64,000 nt of DNA from Streptomyces caatingaensis (GTDB taxonomy: Bacteria > Actinomycetota > Actinomycetes > Streptomycetales > Streptomycetaceae): assembly GCF_001187435.1 (NCBI RefSeq), contig NZ_LFXA01000013.1:62001-126000 (forward strand), written 5' to 3'. Below, piece by piece: positions 1-8,232 of the stretch. The stretch's first letter is position 1. Every line of letters starts with the position of its first letter. The position numbers and the translations under genes are program-made. Below the pieces are notes generated by a model, which saw nothing but the letters and a program-made list of their open reading frames with translations, did no database searches and was not told the DNA's origin.

Positions 1-100
1 TGGTGGCGCCGGGGATCGTGCCGACGCCGCCGGTGACGACGCGGGTGGGCATGCCCTCGGTGTGGGAGTCGACGGCGTGGAGGACGTGACGGCTGCGCAT
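1..100 (-). CDS. Proline racemase family protein, N-terminus only (probable 4-hydroxyproline 2-epimerase)
   Basis: Only the first 33 codons lie in the window; the gene runs off the left edge. The ATG is the complement of 98-100. The start contains the family's typical opening HAVDSHTEGMPTRVVTGG, the N-terminal strand and loop of proline racemase / hydroxyproline epimerase proteins, which convert trans-4-hydroxy-L-proline to the cis-D epimer by a two-Cys mechanism. The catalytic Cys residues are outside the window. It lies 11 bases after the stop of the DapA-like gene in the same direction, as last visible gene of a hydroxyproline operon. That context favours hydroxyproline epimerase over proline racemase, but the substrate is an inference. 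Confidence 0.8.
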   Translation of the reverse strand, partial: MRSRHVLHAVDSHTEGMPTRVVTGGVGTIPGAT

Positions 101-111
101 CGTCCCCCCGT

Positions 112-1020
112 TCAGCGGCGGCCGTCGGCGACGGCCTTCTTGGTGGCGGCGCGCACGGCGGCCGCCGCCTCGGCGGTGAGCGGCAGGCGCGGGGGCCGTA
201 CGGGCCCGCCGGGCCGGCCGGTGAGGTCCATGGACAGCTTGACGGCCTGGACGAACTCGGTGCGGGAGTCCCAGCGCAGCAGCGGGTGCAGCGCGGCGTA
301 CAGCGGCCGGGCCGTCTCCAGGTCACCGGCGACGGCGGCGCGGTAGAGGGCGGCGCAGTCGGCGGGGAAGGCGTTGGCGTATCCGGCGATCCAGCCCTTG
401 GCGCCGGCGAGGGCCAGTTCGAGCAGGACGTCGTCGGCGCCGGCCAGCAGGTCGAGCCCGGGGGCCTGTTCGGCCAGTTCCCAGGCGCGGCGGACGTCGC
501 CGCTGAAGTCCTTGACGGCGGTGATGTGACCCGCGTCGTGGAGGCGGGCGAGGAGGGCGGGGGTGAGGTCGGTGCGGGTGTCGGTGGGGTTGTTGTAGGC
601 GACGACGGGCAGTCCGGCGGCGGCGACGGCGGCGTAGTGGGCGAGCACGGCGCGGTCGTCGGCCCGGTAGGCGGTGGGCGGCAGCAGCAGGACGGAGCCG
701 CAGCCCGCCTCGGCGGCGTGCTCGGCCCAGCGGCGGGCCTCGGCGGCGCCGTACGCGGAGACGCCCGGCATGACGCGGGCGCCGTCGCCGGCCGCCTCGA
801 CGGCGGTGCGCACCACGCGGGCGCGTTCGTCGGCGGTGAGGGACTGGTACTCCCCCAGCGAGCCGTTGGGGACGACGCCGTCGCAGCCCTGGTCGAGGAG
901 GTGGCGCACGTGGGCGGCGTAGGCGTCGTGGTCGACGGAGAGGTCGTCGCGCAGCGGCAGGGCGGTGGCGACCATGACGCCGCGCCAGGGATGCTGCCGG
1001 GTCCAGGAGGTGGTGCTCAT
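112..1020 (-). CDS. DapA-family aldolase/deaminase, probable 1-pyrroline-4-hydroxy-2-carboxylate deaminase
   Basis: 302 aa, the usual length for the dihydrodipicolinate synthase / N-acetylneuraminate lyase TIM-barrel family. The Schiff-base Lys is in ITAVKDFSGD and the family Tyr in VVAYNNP; the GxxGE-type phosphate loop appears as NGSLGEYQSL. In hydroxyproline catabolism a DapA-family member deaminates pyrroline-4-hydroxy-2-carboxylate to alpha-ketoglutarate semialdehyde. The start ATG overlaps the stop of the upstream oxidoreductase (ATGA at 1017-1020), so translation is probably coupled. True lysine-pathway DapA is unlikely here because neighbours are an epimerase and three oxidase subunits. 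The family call is secure; the substrate comes from context. Confidence 0.87.
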   Translation of the reverse strand: MSTTSWTRQHPWRGVMVATALPLRDDLSVDHDAYAAHVRHLLDQGCDGVVPNGSLGEYQSLTADERARVVRTAVEAAGDGARVMPGVSAYGAAEARRWAEHAAEAGCGSVLLLPPTAYRADDRAVLAHYAAVAAAGLPVVAYNNPTDTRTDLTPALLARLHDAGHITAVKDFSGDVRRAWELAEQAPGLDLLAGADDVLLELALAGAKGWIAGYANAFPADCAALYRAAVAGDLETARPLYAALHPLLRWDSRTEFVQAVKLSMDLTGRPGGPVRPPRLPLTAEAAAAVRAATKKAVADGRR

Positions 1021-2423
1021 CGCGGTTCCTTCCCGTGGGGTGTGTCGTCGAGGGCGGCGAGCGTCCCGAGGGTGACGGGGACGGCGAACGGGCGGCGTTC
1101 GGGGGCGGCGGGCCGCCCGTCGGGGGCGGTGAGCCGGGCGACGGCCTGTCCGCAGGTGCGTCCCTGGCACCAGCCCATGCCGGCCCGGGTGAGGAGTTTG
1201 ACGGTGCGTGCGTCGCGGGCGCCGAGGTCGCGGACGGCCGCGCGGACGCGGCCGGCGGTGACCTCCTCGCAGCGGCACACCTCGGTGGCGTCGGGGAGCC
1301 AGCCGGTCCAGCCGGGGCCGGGGGCGTGGACGGCGGTCATGGCGTCGGCGAAGGCGCGCAGCCGGGCGCGGCGGCGGCGCAGGGCGGGGCTGAGGGCGGC
1401 GGGGCGGCCGAGGCGGCGGGCGACGGCGCGGGCGGCGAGTTCGCCCTCGGCGAGCGCGGCGCGTTCGCCCGCGACGCCGGCGCTCTCGCCCGCCGCCCAG
1501 ACGCCGCGCACGGTGGTCTCCAGGTCGTCGTCGAGCAGGAGGGCGAAGGTGCCGTCGGCGGTGCGGCGGGTGGCGCAGCCGAGGGTGGTGGCCAGGTCGG
1601 TCTGCGGGACGAGTCCGTGGCCGACGGCGAGGGCGTCGCAGGGCAGGCGGCGCGCGGTGCCGGGCAGCGGGCGCCAGTCGGGGCCGAGGCGGGTGACGGT
1701 GACGGCCTCGACGCGGTCGGTGCCGTGGGCGGCGGTGACGGCGCTGCGGGTGAGGAGGCGGACGTGGTGGCGCAGCAGGGCGGCCAGGTGGGCGGCGCCC
1801 TCGGCGAGTTTGCGGGGGTCGGCGGCGAGGGCGGCGGGCCGGCGGGCGTAGCGGAGGTAGCCGGCGGCCTCGACGACGGCGGGGACGCGGGCGCCGGCGG
1901 CGGCGAGCGAGGAGGCCACGGCGAGGAGCAGCGGTCCGCTGCCGGCGACGACCACGCGCCGGCCGGGCAGGACGAGGTCGCTCTTGAGCATGGCCTGGGC
2001 GCCGCCCGCGCCGACGACCCCGGGCAGGGTCCAGCCGGGGAAGGGGAGGTGGCGTTCGTGGGCGCCGGTGGCGAGGAGCAGGGCGCGTGCGGTGACGCGT
2101 ACCGGTCGTTCGCCGTCCCCGTCGTCGCCGGTGACGGCGTGGACGGTCCACAGTCCCGTTTCCCCGCGGGCGGCGCTCCACACGTGGTGGCGGGGCAAGT
2201 GGCGTACGAGCGGGTGGAGTTGGGCGCGGCGGAGGGACGGGTCCGGTGGTCCGGTGCGCAGTCCGGGTGCGGGGTGGCGGCGGATCTGGCCGCCGGGGCG
2301 CGGGGCGGCGTCGAGCAGGGTGACGGTCAGTCCGAGGCGGGCCGCGGTGGCGGCGGCGGACAGTCCGGCGGGTCCGGCGCCGACGATCGCGAGGTCGCGC
2401 GCGTCAGACGGCGAGGTCGGCAC
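1017..2423 (-). CDS. FAD/NAD(P)-binding oxidoreductase with BFD-like [2Fe-2S] domain (D-hydroxyproline dehydrogenase alpha-type subunit)
   Basis: 468 aa. A Rossmann FAD motif GAGPAGLSAA is at residues ~15-24 and a second dinucleotide motif (VVVAGSGPLLLAVA) near 155. A C-terminal Cys-rich segment (CRCEE and, about 40 residues later, CQGRTC) is the BFD-like [2Fe-2S] domain seen in HcnB/SoxA-like subunits. Such proteins form heteromeric amine or imino-acid dehydrogenases with a small [2Fe-2S] protein and a DadA-like FAD subunit, both encoded just upstream. The start overlaps the end of the [2Fe-2S] gene by 20 bases, and the stop overlaps the next start (ATGA). The subunit role is inferred from context. 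Confidence 0.87.
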   Translation of the reverse strand: MPTSPSDARDLAIVGAGPAGLSAAATAARLGLTVTLLDAAPRPGGQIRRHPAPGLRTGPPDPSLRRAQLHPLVRHLPRHHVWSAARGETGLWTVHAVTGDDGDGERPVRVTARALLLATGAHERHLPFPGWTLPGVVGAGGAQAMLKSDLVLPGRRVVVAGSGPLLLAVASSLAAAGARVPAVVEAAGYLRYARRPAALAADPRKLAEGAAHLAALLRHHVRLLTRSAVTAAHGTDRVEAVTVTRLGPDWRPLPGTARRLPCDALAVGHGLVPQTDLATTLGCATRRTADGTFALLLDDDLETTVRGVWAAGESAGVAGERAALAEGELAARAVARRLGRPAALSPALRRRRARLRAFADAMTAVHAPGPGWTGWLPDATEVCRCEEVTAGRVRAAVRDLGARDARTVKLLTRAGMGWCQGRTCGQAVARLTAPDGRPAAPERRPFAVPVTLGTLAALDDTPHGKEPR

Positions 2424-2709
2424 GGCCGGTTCCCTCCTGGGTGGTGACGGCGTCGCCGGGGCGGGCGGGCAGCAGGCACAGGCGGCGGTTGGGTCGTCCG
2501 TTGACGGTGGCGAGGCATTCGAAGCAGTGGCCGATGCCGCAGAAGGCGCCGCGCGGGGCGCCGCCGGTGCGGGTGGTGCGCCAGGCGAGGACGCCGGCGG
2601 AGCGCAGGGCGGCGGCGAGCGACTGTCCGGGCAGGGCGGGCAGGGGGCGGCCGTCGAAGGTGACGGTGAAGGGGGCGGGCGGTTCAGCGCGGTGGGGTCG
2701 GCGTTTCAG
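2404..2709 (-). CDS. Small [2Fe-2S]-binding subunit (HcnA/gamma-type), probable CTG start
   Basis: About 101 aa with C-x4-C-x2-C (CGIGHCFEC) and a distal Cys (RRLC), the Fer2_4 pattern of small subunits in opine, octopine and D-hydroxyproline dehydrogenases. No ATG or GTG in this frame precedes the conserved part at a sensible place. A CTG at 2707-2709 lies 7 bases after a strong GAAGGAG sequence, so I take CTG as the start. It overlaps the end of the upstream FAD oxidase gene by 26 bases and the downstream oxidoreductase by 20 bases. It probably passes electrons between the two flavin subunits. Confidence 0.8.
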   Translation of the reverse strand: MKRRPHRAEPPAPFTVTFDGRPLPALPGQSLAAALRSAGVLAWRTTRTGGAPRGAFCGIGHCFECLATVNGRPNRRLCLLPARPGDAVTTQEGTGRADLAV

Positions 2710-3880
2710 GGCGGGGCTCCTTCGGTGCGGTGGCGAAGCGCTCGGGGCGGAACGCCCGGGCCCAGGCGGGGAGTTCGCCGCCGGTGAGGGCGCGGGTGAC
2801 GAGCAGGCCGGTGGCGGGGGCGAGGCCGATGCCCGCGCCTTCGTGTCCGCAGGCGTGGACGAGGCCGGGCAGGCGGGGGTCGGGGCCGATGGCGGGCAGG
2901 CGGTCGGGGAGGCAGGGACGGAAGCCGGCGTAGGTCCGCAGGGCGCGCACCCCGGCGAGTACGGGGAACAGGGCGACGGCCCCGGCGGCGAGGCGGCGCA
3001 GGGCGGGGAGCGACAATGTACGGTCGTAGCCGGTGAGTTCGCGGCTGGCGCCGACGAGGACGGGGCCGGCGGCGGTGCCCTCGACCACGGTGGAGGTGCG
3101 CAGGGCGGCCGTGTCGGCGGCCACGTCGGCGACGTAGTCGGCGGTGTACACCTTGTGGCGGACGACGCGCGGCAGCGGTTCGGTGACGAGGACGAAGCCG
3201 CGCCGGGGCCGGACGGGAAGCCCGGCGCCGGCGGCGCGGCCGAGCGAACCGGCCCACGCCCCGGCGGCGTTGACGACACAGGGGGCGTGGAGGTCGCCGC
3301 GGGTCGTGCGGACGCCGCGGACCCGGCCCGCCGCGGTGGTGAGCAGGGCGGTGACCTCCTCGCCGAGGCGCAGGGCGGCGCCGGAGGCCCGCAGCAGGCG
3401 GGCCGCGGCGAGGGCGGGCATGACCTGGGCGTCCTGGGGGTAGTGGACGCCGCCGGCGAGTCCGGGGGCGAGGTGCGGTTCCAGGTCGCGCAGGGCCGCG
3501 GCCGGTACGGGGCGGGCCTCCGCTCCGGCGGCGGACTGGGCGGCGGCGAGGGCGCGCAGGGCGTCGAGGCGGCCGGCGTCGGGGGCGACGACGAGGCCGC
3601 CCTTGGCCTCGTACTCGATGTCCGGCGGCAGCGCGTCCGCCAGTTCACGCCACAAGTCCGTGGAGAGAAGGGCTAGGTGGAGTTCGGGGCCGGGTTCCTT
3701 GTCGGACACCAGGAGGTTGCCCTCACCGGCGCCGGTGGTGCCGCCGGCCACGGGGCCGCGGTCGACGACGGTGACGGAGAGCCCGGCCCGGGCCGCGTGG
3801 TAGGCGCAGGCCGCGCCGACCGCTCCCGCGCCGACGACGATGACGTCCGGGGGTCTTGTCGGGGACACGGCCAGTACCAT
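2684..3880 (-). CDS. FAD-dependent amino/imino acid oxidase (DadA/glycine-oxidase family, D-hydroxyproline dehydrogenase beta-type subunit)
   Basis: 398 aa DAO-family flavoprotein. The FAD motif VVGAGAVGAACAYHAA is near residue 15, followed by GGTTGAGEGNL, and the C-terminal CGHEGAGIGLAPATG motif is typical of DadA/SoxB-like oxidases. It is the first gene of the visible hydroxyproline operon. The ATG at 3878-3880 has no convincing ribosome site; a GTG 12 bases downstream (VSPTRPPDV) is an alternative. Given its [2Fe-2S] and FAD/NAD partners it probably oxidises cis-4-hydroxy-D-proline; sarcosine- or D-proline-type substrates cannot be excluded. Confidence 0.87.
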   Translation of the reverse strand: MVLAVSPTRPPDVIVVGAGAVGAACAYHAARAGLSVTVVDRGPVAGGTTGAGEGNLLVSDKEPGPELHLALLSTDLWRELADALPPDIEYEAKGGLVVAPDAGRLDALRALAAAQSAAGAEARPVPAAALRDLEPHLAPGLAGGVHYPQDAQVMPALAAARLLRASGAALRLGEEVTALLTTAAGRVRGVRTTRGDLHAPCVVNAAGAWAGSLGRAAGAGLPVRPRRGFVLVTEPLPRVVRHKVYTADYVADVAADTAALRTSTVVEGTAAGPVLVGASRELTGYDRTLSLPALRRLAAGAVALFPVLAGVRALRTYAGFRPCLPDRLPAIGPDPRLPGLVHACGHEGAGIGLAPATGLLVTRALTGGELPAWARAFRPERFATAPKEPRPETPTPPR

Positions 3881-4075
3881 TTCACATGGCACTGCCGGCT
3901 GCCAAGGGGGCCGACCCCGCGAAGTCCTCCCACCGGCAGGCGAGTTCGGCGCTTCCCACCGTAATTGTCCGCGCCGGCGATCGGCCTGACTGCGCCTGTC
4001 CCCCCGCTCCCCCGCCCAGCATCCTGCGGCGCGCACGGCACGCGTACCCTCCTCCGAGCGAAGGGAACGGAAGCC

Positions 4076-4612
4076 ATGAGGAAGTCCTCCCGGCTGATGG
4101 CGGCGGTGGCGGCCGGCGGCCTGGTGGCCGGCGGTCTCCTGACGGCCTCGACGGCGTCGGCGGGCGCCGGCGGCACCTCCGCGGTGGCGCGGCCGCACCT
4201 GGTGTCCTCGCAGGACGTGGTGAGACAGACCCCGTCCACGGTCCTGCTGAGCGCCACGGGCGGAGTGCCCACGACGGTCGTCTCCGAGACGGTGTCCGGC
4301 GGTTCGTGGGTGGTCTCCGCCACCGCGACGCTCGTCAGCTGGGAACCGAGCGACTACACCCGCTGCACCCTCTACGCGGGCGAGACCGTCATCGGCGGGG
4401 CCACCACGATGATCGGCAACTCCGCCACGGGCGCGGGCAGCGGGGTCTACGCGGCCTCCGTCACCGTCCAGGGCGCCTTCTCCGGCACGGGCCCGACGAC
4501 CGTCAGCCTGCGGTGCGGACACGACAGCACCCGCACCCGGGCGCCCTACGCGGACCCGCGCGCCACCCTGTGGATCCACCAGAGCGACGGCCTCGGACAG
4601 CCCGCGCGCTAG
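4076..4612 (+). CDS. Secreted protein of unknown function
   Basis: 178 aa. The ATG follows a purine-rich GAAGGGAACGGAAG sequence. Residues 1-30 form a clear Sec signal (RKSSR, then a hydrophobic Ala/Gly/Leu stretch, ending TASTASAGA). The mature part is small and Ser/Thr/Gly-rich with two Cys (RCTLYAG and LRCGHD), likely one disulphide, and reads as a beta-sandwich-like domain. I do not recognise a family function. It stands alone on the plus strand, divergent from the hydroxyproline operon (196 bp gap), and is followed by an 11-bp-arm hairpin. Confidence 0.75.
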   Translation: MRKSSRLMAAVAAGGLVAGGLLTASTASAGAGGTSAVARPHLVSSQDVVRQTPSTVLLSATGGVPTTVVSETVSGGSWVVSATATLVSWEPSDYTRCTLYAGETVIGGATTMIGNSATGAGSGVYAASVTVQGAFSGTGPTTVSLRCGHDSTRTRAPYADPRATLWIHQSDGLGQPAR

Positions 4613-4621
4613 CGGCCGGAC

Positions 4622-4649
4622 GCGGCCGGACGGAACGGCGTCCGGCCGC
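4622..4649 (+). terminator. Hairpin after secreted protein gene
   Basis: Perfect 11-bp inverted repeat (4622-4632 with 4639-4649, arm GCGGCCGGACG) with a 6-base loop, 10 bases after the stop. There is no U-tract, as is common for actinobacterial terminators. Confidence 0.6.
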
Positions 4650-4809
4650 ACCCCGCCCGACCACGAGTCGGCAAAGGAGCCGCAGACACCTTGTCAGTGC
4701 AATGTCACATAACTACGGTACCCCTCGCACGGCGCCTCCGCGCCGTCCGGCCCAAGTGGCCCCTTTCTCACGGACGTTGTCCGCACGTCCCCCCACTCTG
4801 GAGACCAGC

Positions 4810-7116
4810 GTGTCCCATTGGAGACCCGTTCACCGCACCCTGCTCGCGGCCGCGGCCGCCGCCGCGCTCCTCGTTCCGGCGAACCTGCTCGCCACGGCGG
4901 CGGCAGCCCCGCACGAGCGCCCCGCGGCCACCGCCGACGACCCTCGCGGCCCCCGTGACCAAGTCCCGCACCTGGCCAAGGCGCCGAAAACCGGGCACCG
5001 TTCGGTGCCCGCCCCCGGCGGGCTGCCCGAGGGCCGCATACCCGGCCCGCGTCCCCCCGCCGTCCCGCCGAAGGACCTCGGACGGCCGGCCACGGCGCCC
5101 TGCACCCTCGACGGCGTGACCGGCCTCGGCCCCGAGCGGTTCGCCGACTTCCTCACCGACCCGGCCGTCACCGCCGACGGCTGTCTGAGACAGCTGATCT
5201 GGACCTGGGATCCGCGCCTCGCGCCCGTCATGTCACGGCCCCACGTCCAGGCGGTCTCCCGCCGGATATCCGCCCTCTCCCCCGCCCACGACGGCCGCGA
5301 CGGCAGCCACCTGCTGGAGCTGCTCACCTACCTCCACGCCGTGGTCTACCAGGACTTCTCCCACTCGGAGATCGACGTCACCGACCCGGCGACCACCGAG
5401 GCGATGCGCCGGGCGGTCAACGCCTTCGGCACCGCGCGCCACAGCTTCGACGTGACGCGCGAGAACGCCGAGAGCCTGCGCGAGGCCCTGTACGCGGGCA
5501 GCGGCCAGGGGCTGCGCCAGTCCCAACTCCCGCTGATCCGCAAGGTACTGGCCACCATGGACCCGTACCACACCACCTTCAAGGACCCGTCCTGGGGCGG
5601 CGCCGCCCTCGCCGGACTCTCCGTCAACTACCTGGGCCTCTACCCCGGCAACAACGACACCGCCTTCCGCACCGTCGCCGCACGCAACGCGGCGTACCGC
5701 GACGCCTTCCGCGCGTTCGCCCGCCACACCCACCTCAAGGGCACGCCCAACGAGTGGGTGGTGCGCGACGCGATCGGCGAGTACGGCCGCTTCGGCGAGA
5801 TCGCCGAACTGCGCGACGAGACCGTGAACGGGCTCGGGGCGCTGCTGCCCGTCACCGAAGCCAACTTCGGCGCCCTCGGCGACCCCTGGGCCAAGGCCGT
5901 CGCCTGGCTCGTCGACTACCGGCGGTGCTCCGCCTACCACGTGTGCGAACCGGACCTCGAGCAGCGGCTGTTCCCGCGCGCCTATTCCTACGACGGCGGC
6001 GGCATCACCGTCCGCACCGCGCTGGACCGGGACACCGTGGACCACCTCTACTACGCGAGCAAGCAGGTCAAGGAGCAGTTCTTCCGCGTCCTGGGCACCG
6101 ACCGGCCGCTGGCCGACGACACCAACTCCACCCTCCACATCGTCCTGTACGACTCCCGCGCCCACTACGCGGCGTTCCAGACGCTGCTGACCGGGCTGTC
6201 CACCGAGAACGGCGGCATGTACATCGAGGACGGCGCCACCTTCTACACCTACCAGCGGCGCGTCCCGCAGGACTCCTCGCTCACCCTCGAGGAGCTCTTC
6301 CGGCACGAGTACACCCACTACCTCAACGGCCGCTGGGCGGTGCCGGGCCTGTTCGGCTCCGGCCCCTGGTACGAGGCCGACCGCACCACCGCGATGGACG
6401 AGGGCACCGCCGAGTTCTTCGCCGGCTCCACCCGCGACGCGGGCGTCAAGGTCCGCAAGTCCCTGGTCAAGGGCGTCATCAAGGACACCTCCGGCGGCGG
6501 CCCGCGCATGAGCGTGAACCGGCTGCTGCACGCCACGTACGACGGCGACCACTTCCGCTTCTACGACTACGCGGGCACGTTCTTCGAGTTCCTGTGGACC
6601 GAACACCCCTCGATGCTGCGGGAGATGTACGGCCTGCTGCGGGCGAACGACCCCGGGGGCTTCGACGCCTGGCGCGACCGCGCCGGCCGCGACACCTCGC
6701 TCCAGCGCGCCTACGACGCCTTCCTCGACCGGCAGATCGCGCAGGTGGACGGACTCCACGTGCCCAGCACGGACTTCACCCCCAACGACCGGCTGCGCGA
6801 GTCCTCCGCCGACGCCGTCCGCGCCTCCTTCGCCGCGGCGACCTACCTGGACCCCGCCTGCGCGGCCGGCCCCGACCCGGCGATGCGGCGCTTCGTCTGC
6901 ACCGGCCGCATCACGGCGCGCCTCGACGCCTCCGGCGACCCGGACCGGGTGTTCCAGGACGTCTCCCGCACGGTCGACGCCTTCGTCCTGGAGCGGGCCC
7001 GCCCCGCCTCCCCCAACCTGGCCGACATGAACTGCCACTTCGGCACCGTCGACATCTGGCCCGACGGCACCGCCGGCACCACCGACTACACCTGCGAGGG
7101 ACCGCTGCGCCGCTGA
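4810..7116 (+). CDS. Secreted M9-family collagenase (zinc metalloprotease)
   Basis: 768 aa from a GTG at 4810 preceded by GGAG. An ATG at 4702 is in frame but lacks a ribosome site and would put a long tail before the signal peptide. Residues 1-38 are a Sec signal (HRTLLAAAAAAALLVPANLL, ending ATAAAAPHE). An N-terminal helical M9N region (~100-380) is followed by the catalytic domain with HEYTH at residues 499-503 and the third zinc ligand Glu at ~531 in MDEGTAEFF, the M9 gluzincin pattern. No PKD or collagen-binding C-terminal domains follow, so it is shorter than clostridial collagenases. It is exported and probably degrades collagen-like or other proteins outside the cell. Confidence 0.92.
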   Translation: MSHWRPVHRTLLAAAAAAALLVPANLLATAAAAPHERPAATADDPRGPRDQVPHLAKAPKTGHRSVPAPGGLPEGRIPGPRPPAVPPKDLGRPATAPCTLDGVTGLGPERFADFLTDPAVTADGCLRQLIWTWDPRLAPVMSRPHVQAVSRRISALSPAHDGRDGSHLLELLTYLHAVVYQDFSHSEIDVTDPATTEAMRRAVNAFGTARHSFDVTRENAESLREALYAGSGQGLRQSQLPLIRKVLATMDPYHTTFKDPSWGGAALAGLSVNYLGLYPGNNDTAFRTVAARNAAYRDAFRAFARHTHLKGTPNEWVVRDAIGEYGRFGEIAELRDETVNGLGALLPVTEANFGALGDPWAKAVAWLVDYRRCSAYHVCEPDLEQRLFPRAYSYDGGGITVRTALDRDTVDHLYYASKQVKEQFFRVLGTDRPLADDTNSTLHIVLYDSRAHYAAFQTLLTGLSTENGGMYIEDGATFYTYQRRVPQDSSLTLEELFRHEYTHYLNGRWAVPGLFGSGPWYEADRTTAMDEGTAEFFAGSTRDAGVKVRKSLVKGVIKDTSGGGPRMSVNRLLHATYDGDHFRFYDYAGTFFEFLWTEHPSMLREMYGLLRANDPGGFDAWRDRAGRDTSLQRAYDAFLDRQIAQVDGLHVPSTDFTPNDRLRESSADAVRASFAAATYLDPACAAGPDPAMRRFVCTGRITARLDASGDPDRVFQDVSRTVDAFVLERARPASPNLADMNCHFGTVDIWPDGTAGTTDYTCEGPLRR

Positions 7117-7129
7117 CGCGGCACGGCCC

Positions 7130-7165
7130 CCGGCGTCCGGCGCCCGCGCGGGTGCCGGACGCCGG
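7130..7165 (+). terminator. Hairpin after collagenase gene
   Basis: 12-bp perfect inverted repeat (arm CCGGCGTCCGGC, 7130-7141 with 7154-7165), 13 bases past the stop codon, probably the factor-independent terminator of the collagenase transcript. Confidence 0.65.
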
Positions 7166-7223
7166 TGTTCACCCGGGGGACGATCGGGGCGACCATGGGT
7201 CCGTGTCCACCGAAGGAGCCGAT

Positions 7224-8222
7224 GTGAACCCGTCCGTCACGCACCGTTCCGTCGAGGTGAACGGCGTGCGCCTGCACGTCGCCGAGCAGGGCGAGGGCCC
7301 GCTGGTCCTGCTGCTGCACGGCTTCCCCGAGAGCTGGTACTCCTGGCGCCACCAGTTCGGCCCGCTCGCGGCGGCCGGCTACCGGGTCGTCGCCCCCGAC
7401 CAGCGCGGCTACGCCCGCAGCGAGCGGCCCGGGCGCCCCGACGCGTACACCCTGCTGCACCTCGTCGGCGACGTCACCGAGCTCATCGCCGCGCTCGGCG
7501 AGCGGCAGGCCGTCGTCGTCGGCCACGACTGGGGCGCGCCGGTCGCCTGGACGACGGCGCTGCTCCGCCCGGACCTCGTGCGCGGCGTCGCCGGGCTGAG
7601 CGTCCCGCCGACCCCGCCCCCGGCGGGGATGGCCCCGCCGGAGGCCACCCGGGCCCTGTACGGGGACGGCTTCTACCAGGTCTACTTCCAGGAACCGGGC
7701 GTCGCGGACGCCGAGTTGGCCCGCGATCCCGCCACGACGTTCCGCCGCGTCCTGTACGGCGGTTCCGGCGACAACCCGGCCAACGCCCGCCCCCGCCCGT
7801 GGGTCGTCCCCGAGGGCAGGGGCGTGCTCGACCTCATGCCGGACCCCGAGCGGCTGCCCGCCTGGCTGACGGAGGACGACATCGCGGCGTTCGTCCACGA
7901 CTACGCCGGCCACGGCGACCGCGCCTTCACCGGCCCGCTGAACTGGTACCGCAACATCGCGCTCAACCAGCGGCTGCTCATCCCCTTCTCCGGCCGCCGC
8001 GTCGAGGTGCCCGCCCTGTACGTGGTGGGCGACCGCGACATGGTGACGTCCCTGGCCGGGGTGGACGCCCTGCGCTCCTCGCTGCGCCGGGTCGCCCCGC
8101 TGCTGCACGCCGCCGTGGAGCTGCCCGGCTGCGGCCACTGGACACAGCAGGAGCGCCCGGAGGAGGTCAACGCGGCGCTGCTGGACTTCCTGGCGGCGGT
8201 GGAGAAGGGGACGGCGGCCTAG
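7224..8222 (+). CDS. Alpha/beta hydrolase, probable epoxide hydrolase
   Basis: 332 aa. The GTG start is 5 bases after a GAAGGAG ribosome site. The soluble epoxide hydrolase pattern is clear: oxyanion motif HGFPESWYSW, nucleophile Asp in GHDWGAPVAW, a cap region with Tyr residues, acid Asp in VVGDRDMV, and catalytic His in GCGHWTQQERP near the C-terminus. The family hydrolyses epoxides to diols in the cytoplasm. Its stop lies 10 bases from the convergent FAD oxidoreductase stop. The substrate is unknown. Confidence 0.9.
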   Translation: MNPSVTHRSVEVNGVRLHVAEQGEGPLVLLLHGFPESWYSWRHQFGPLAAAGYRVVAPDQRGYARSERPGRPDAYTLLHLVGDVTELIAALGERQAVVVGHDWGAPVAWTTALLRPDLVRGVAGLSVPPTPPPAGMAPPEATRALYGDGFYQVYFQEPGVADAELARDPATTFRRVLYGGSGDNPANARPRPWVVPEGRGVLDLMPDPERLPAWLTEDDIAAFVHDYAGHGDRAFTGPLNWYRNIALNQRLLIPFSGRRVEVPALYVVGDRDMVTSLAGVDALRSSLRRVAPLLHAAVELPGCGHWTQQERPEEVNAALLDFLAAVEKGTAA

Positions 8223-8232
8223 GGCGCGCCGG

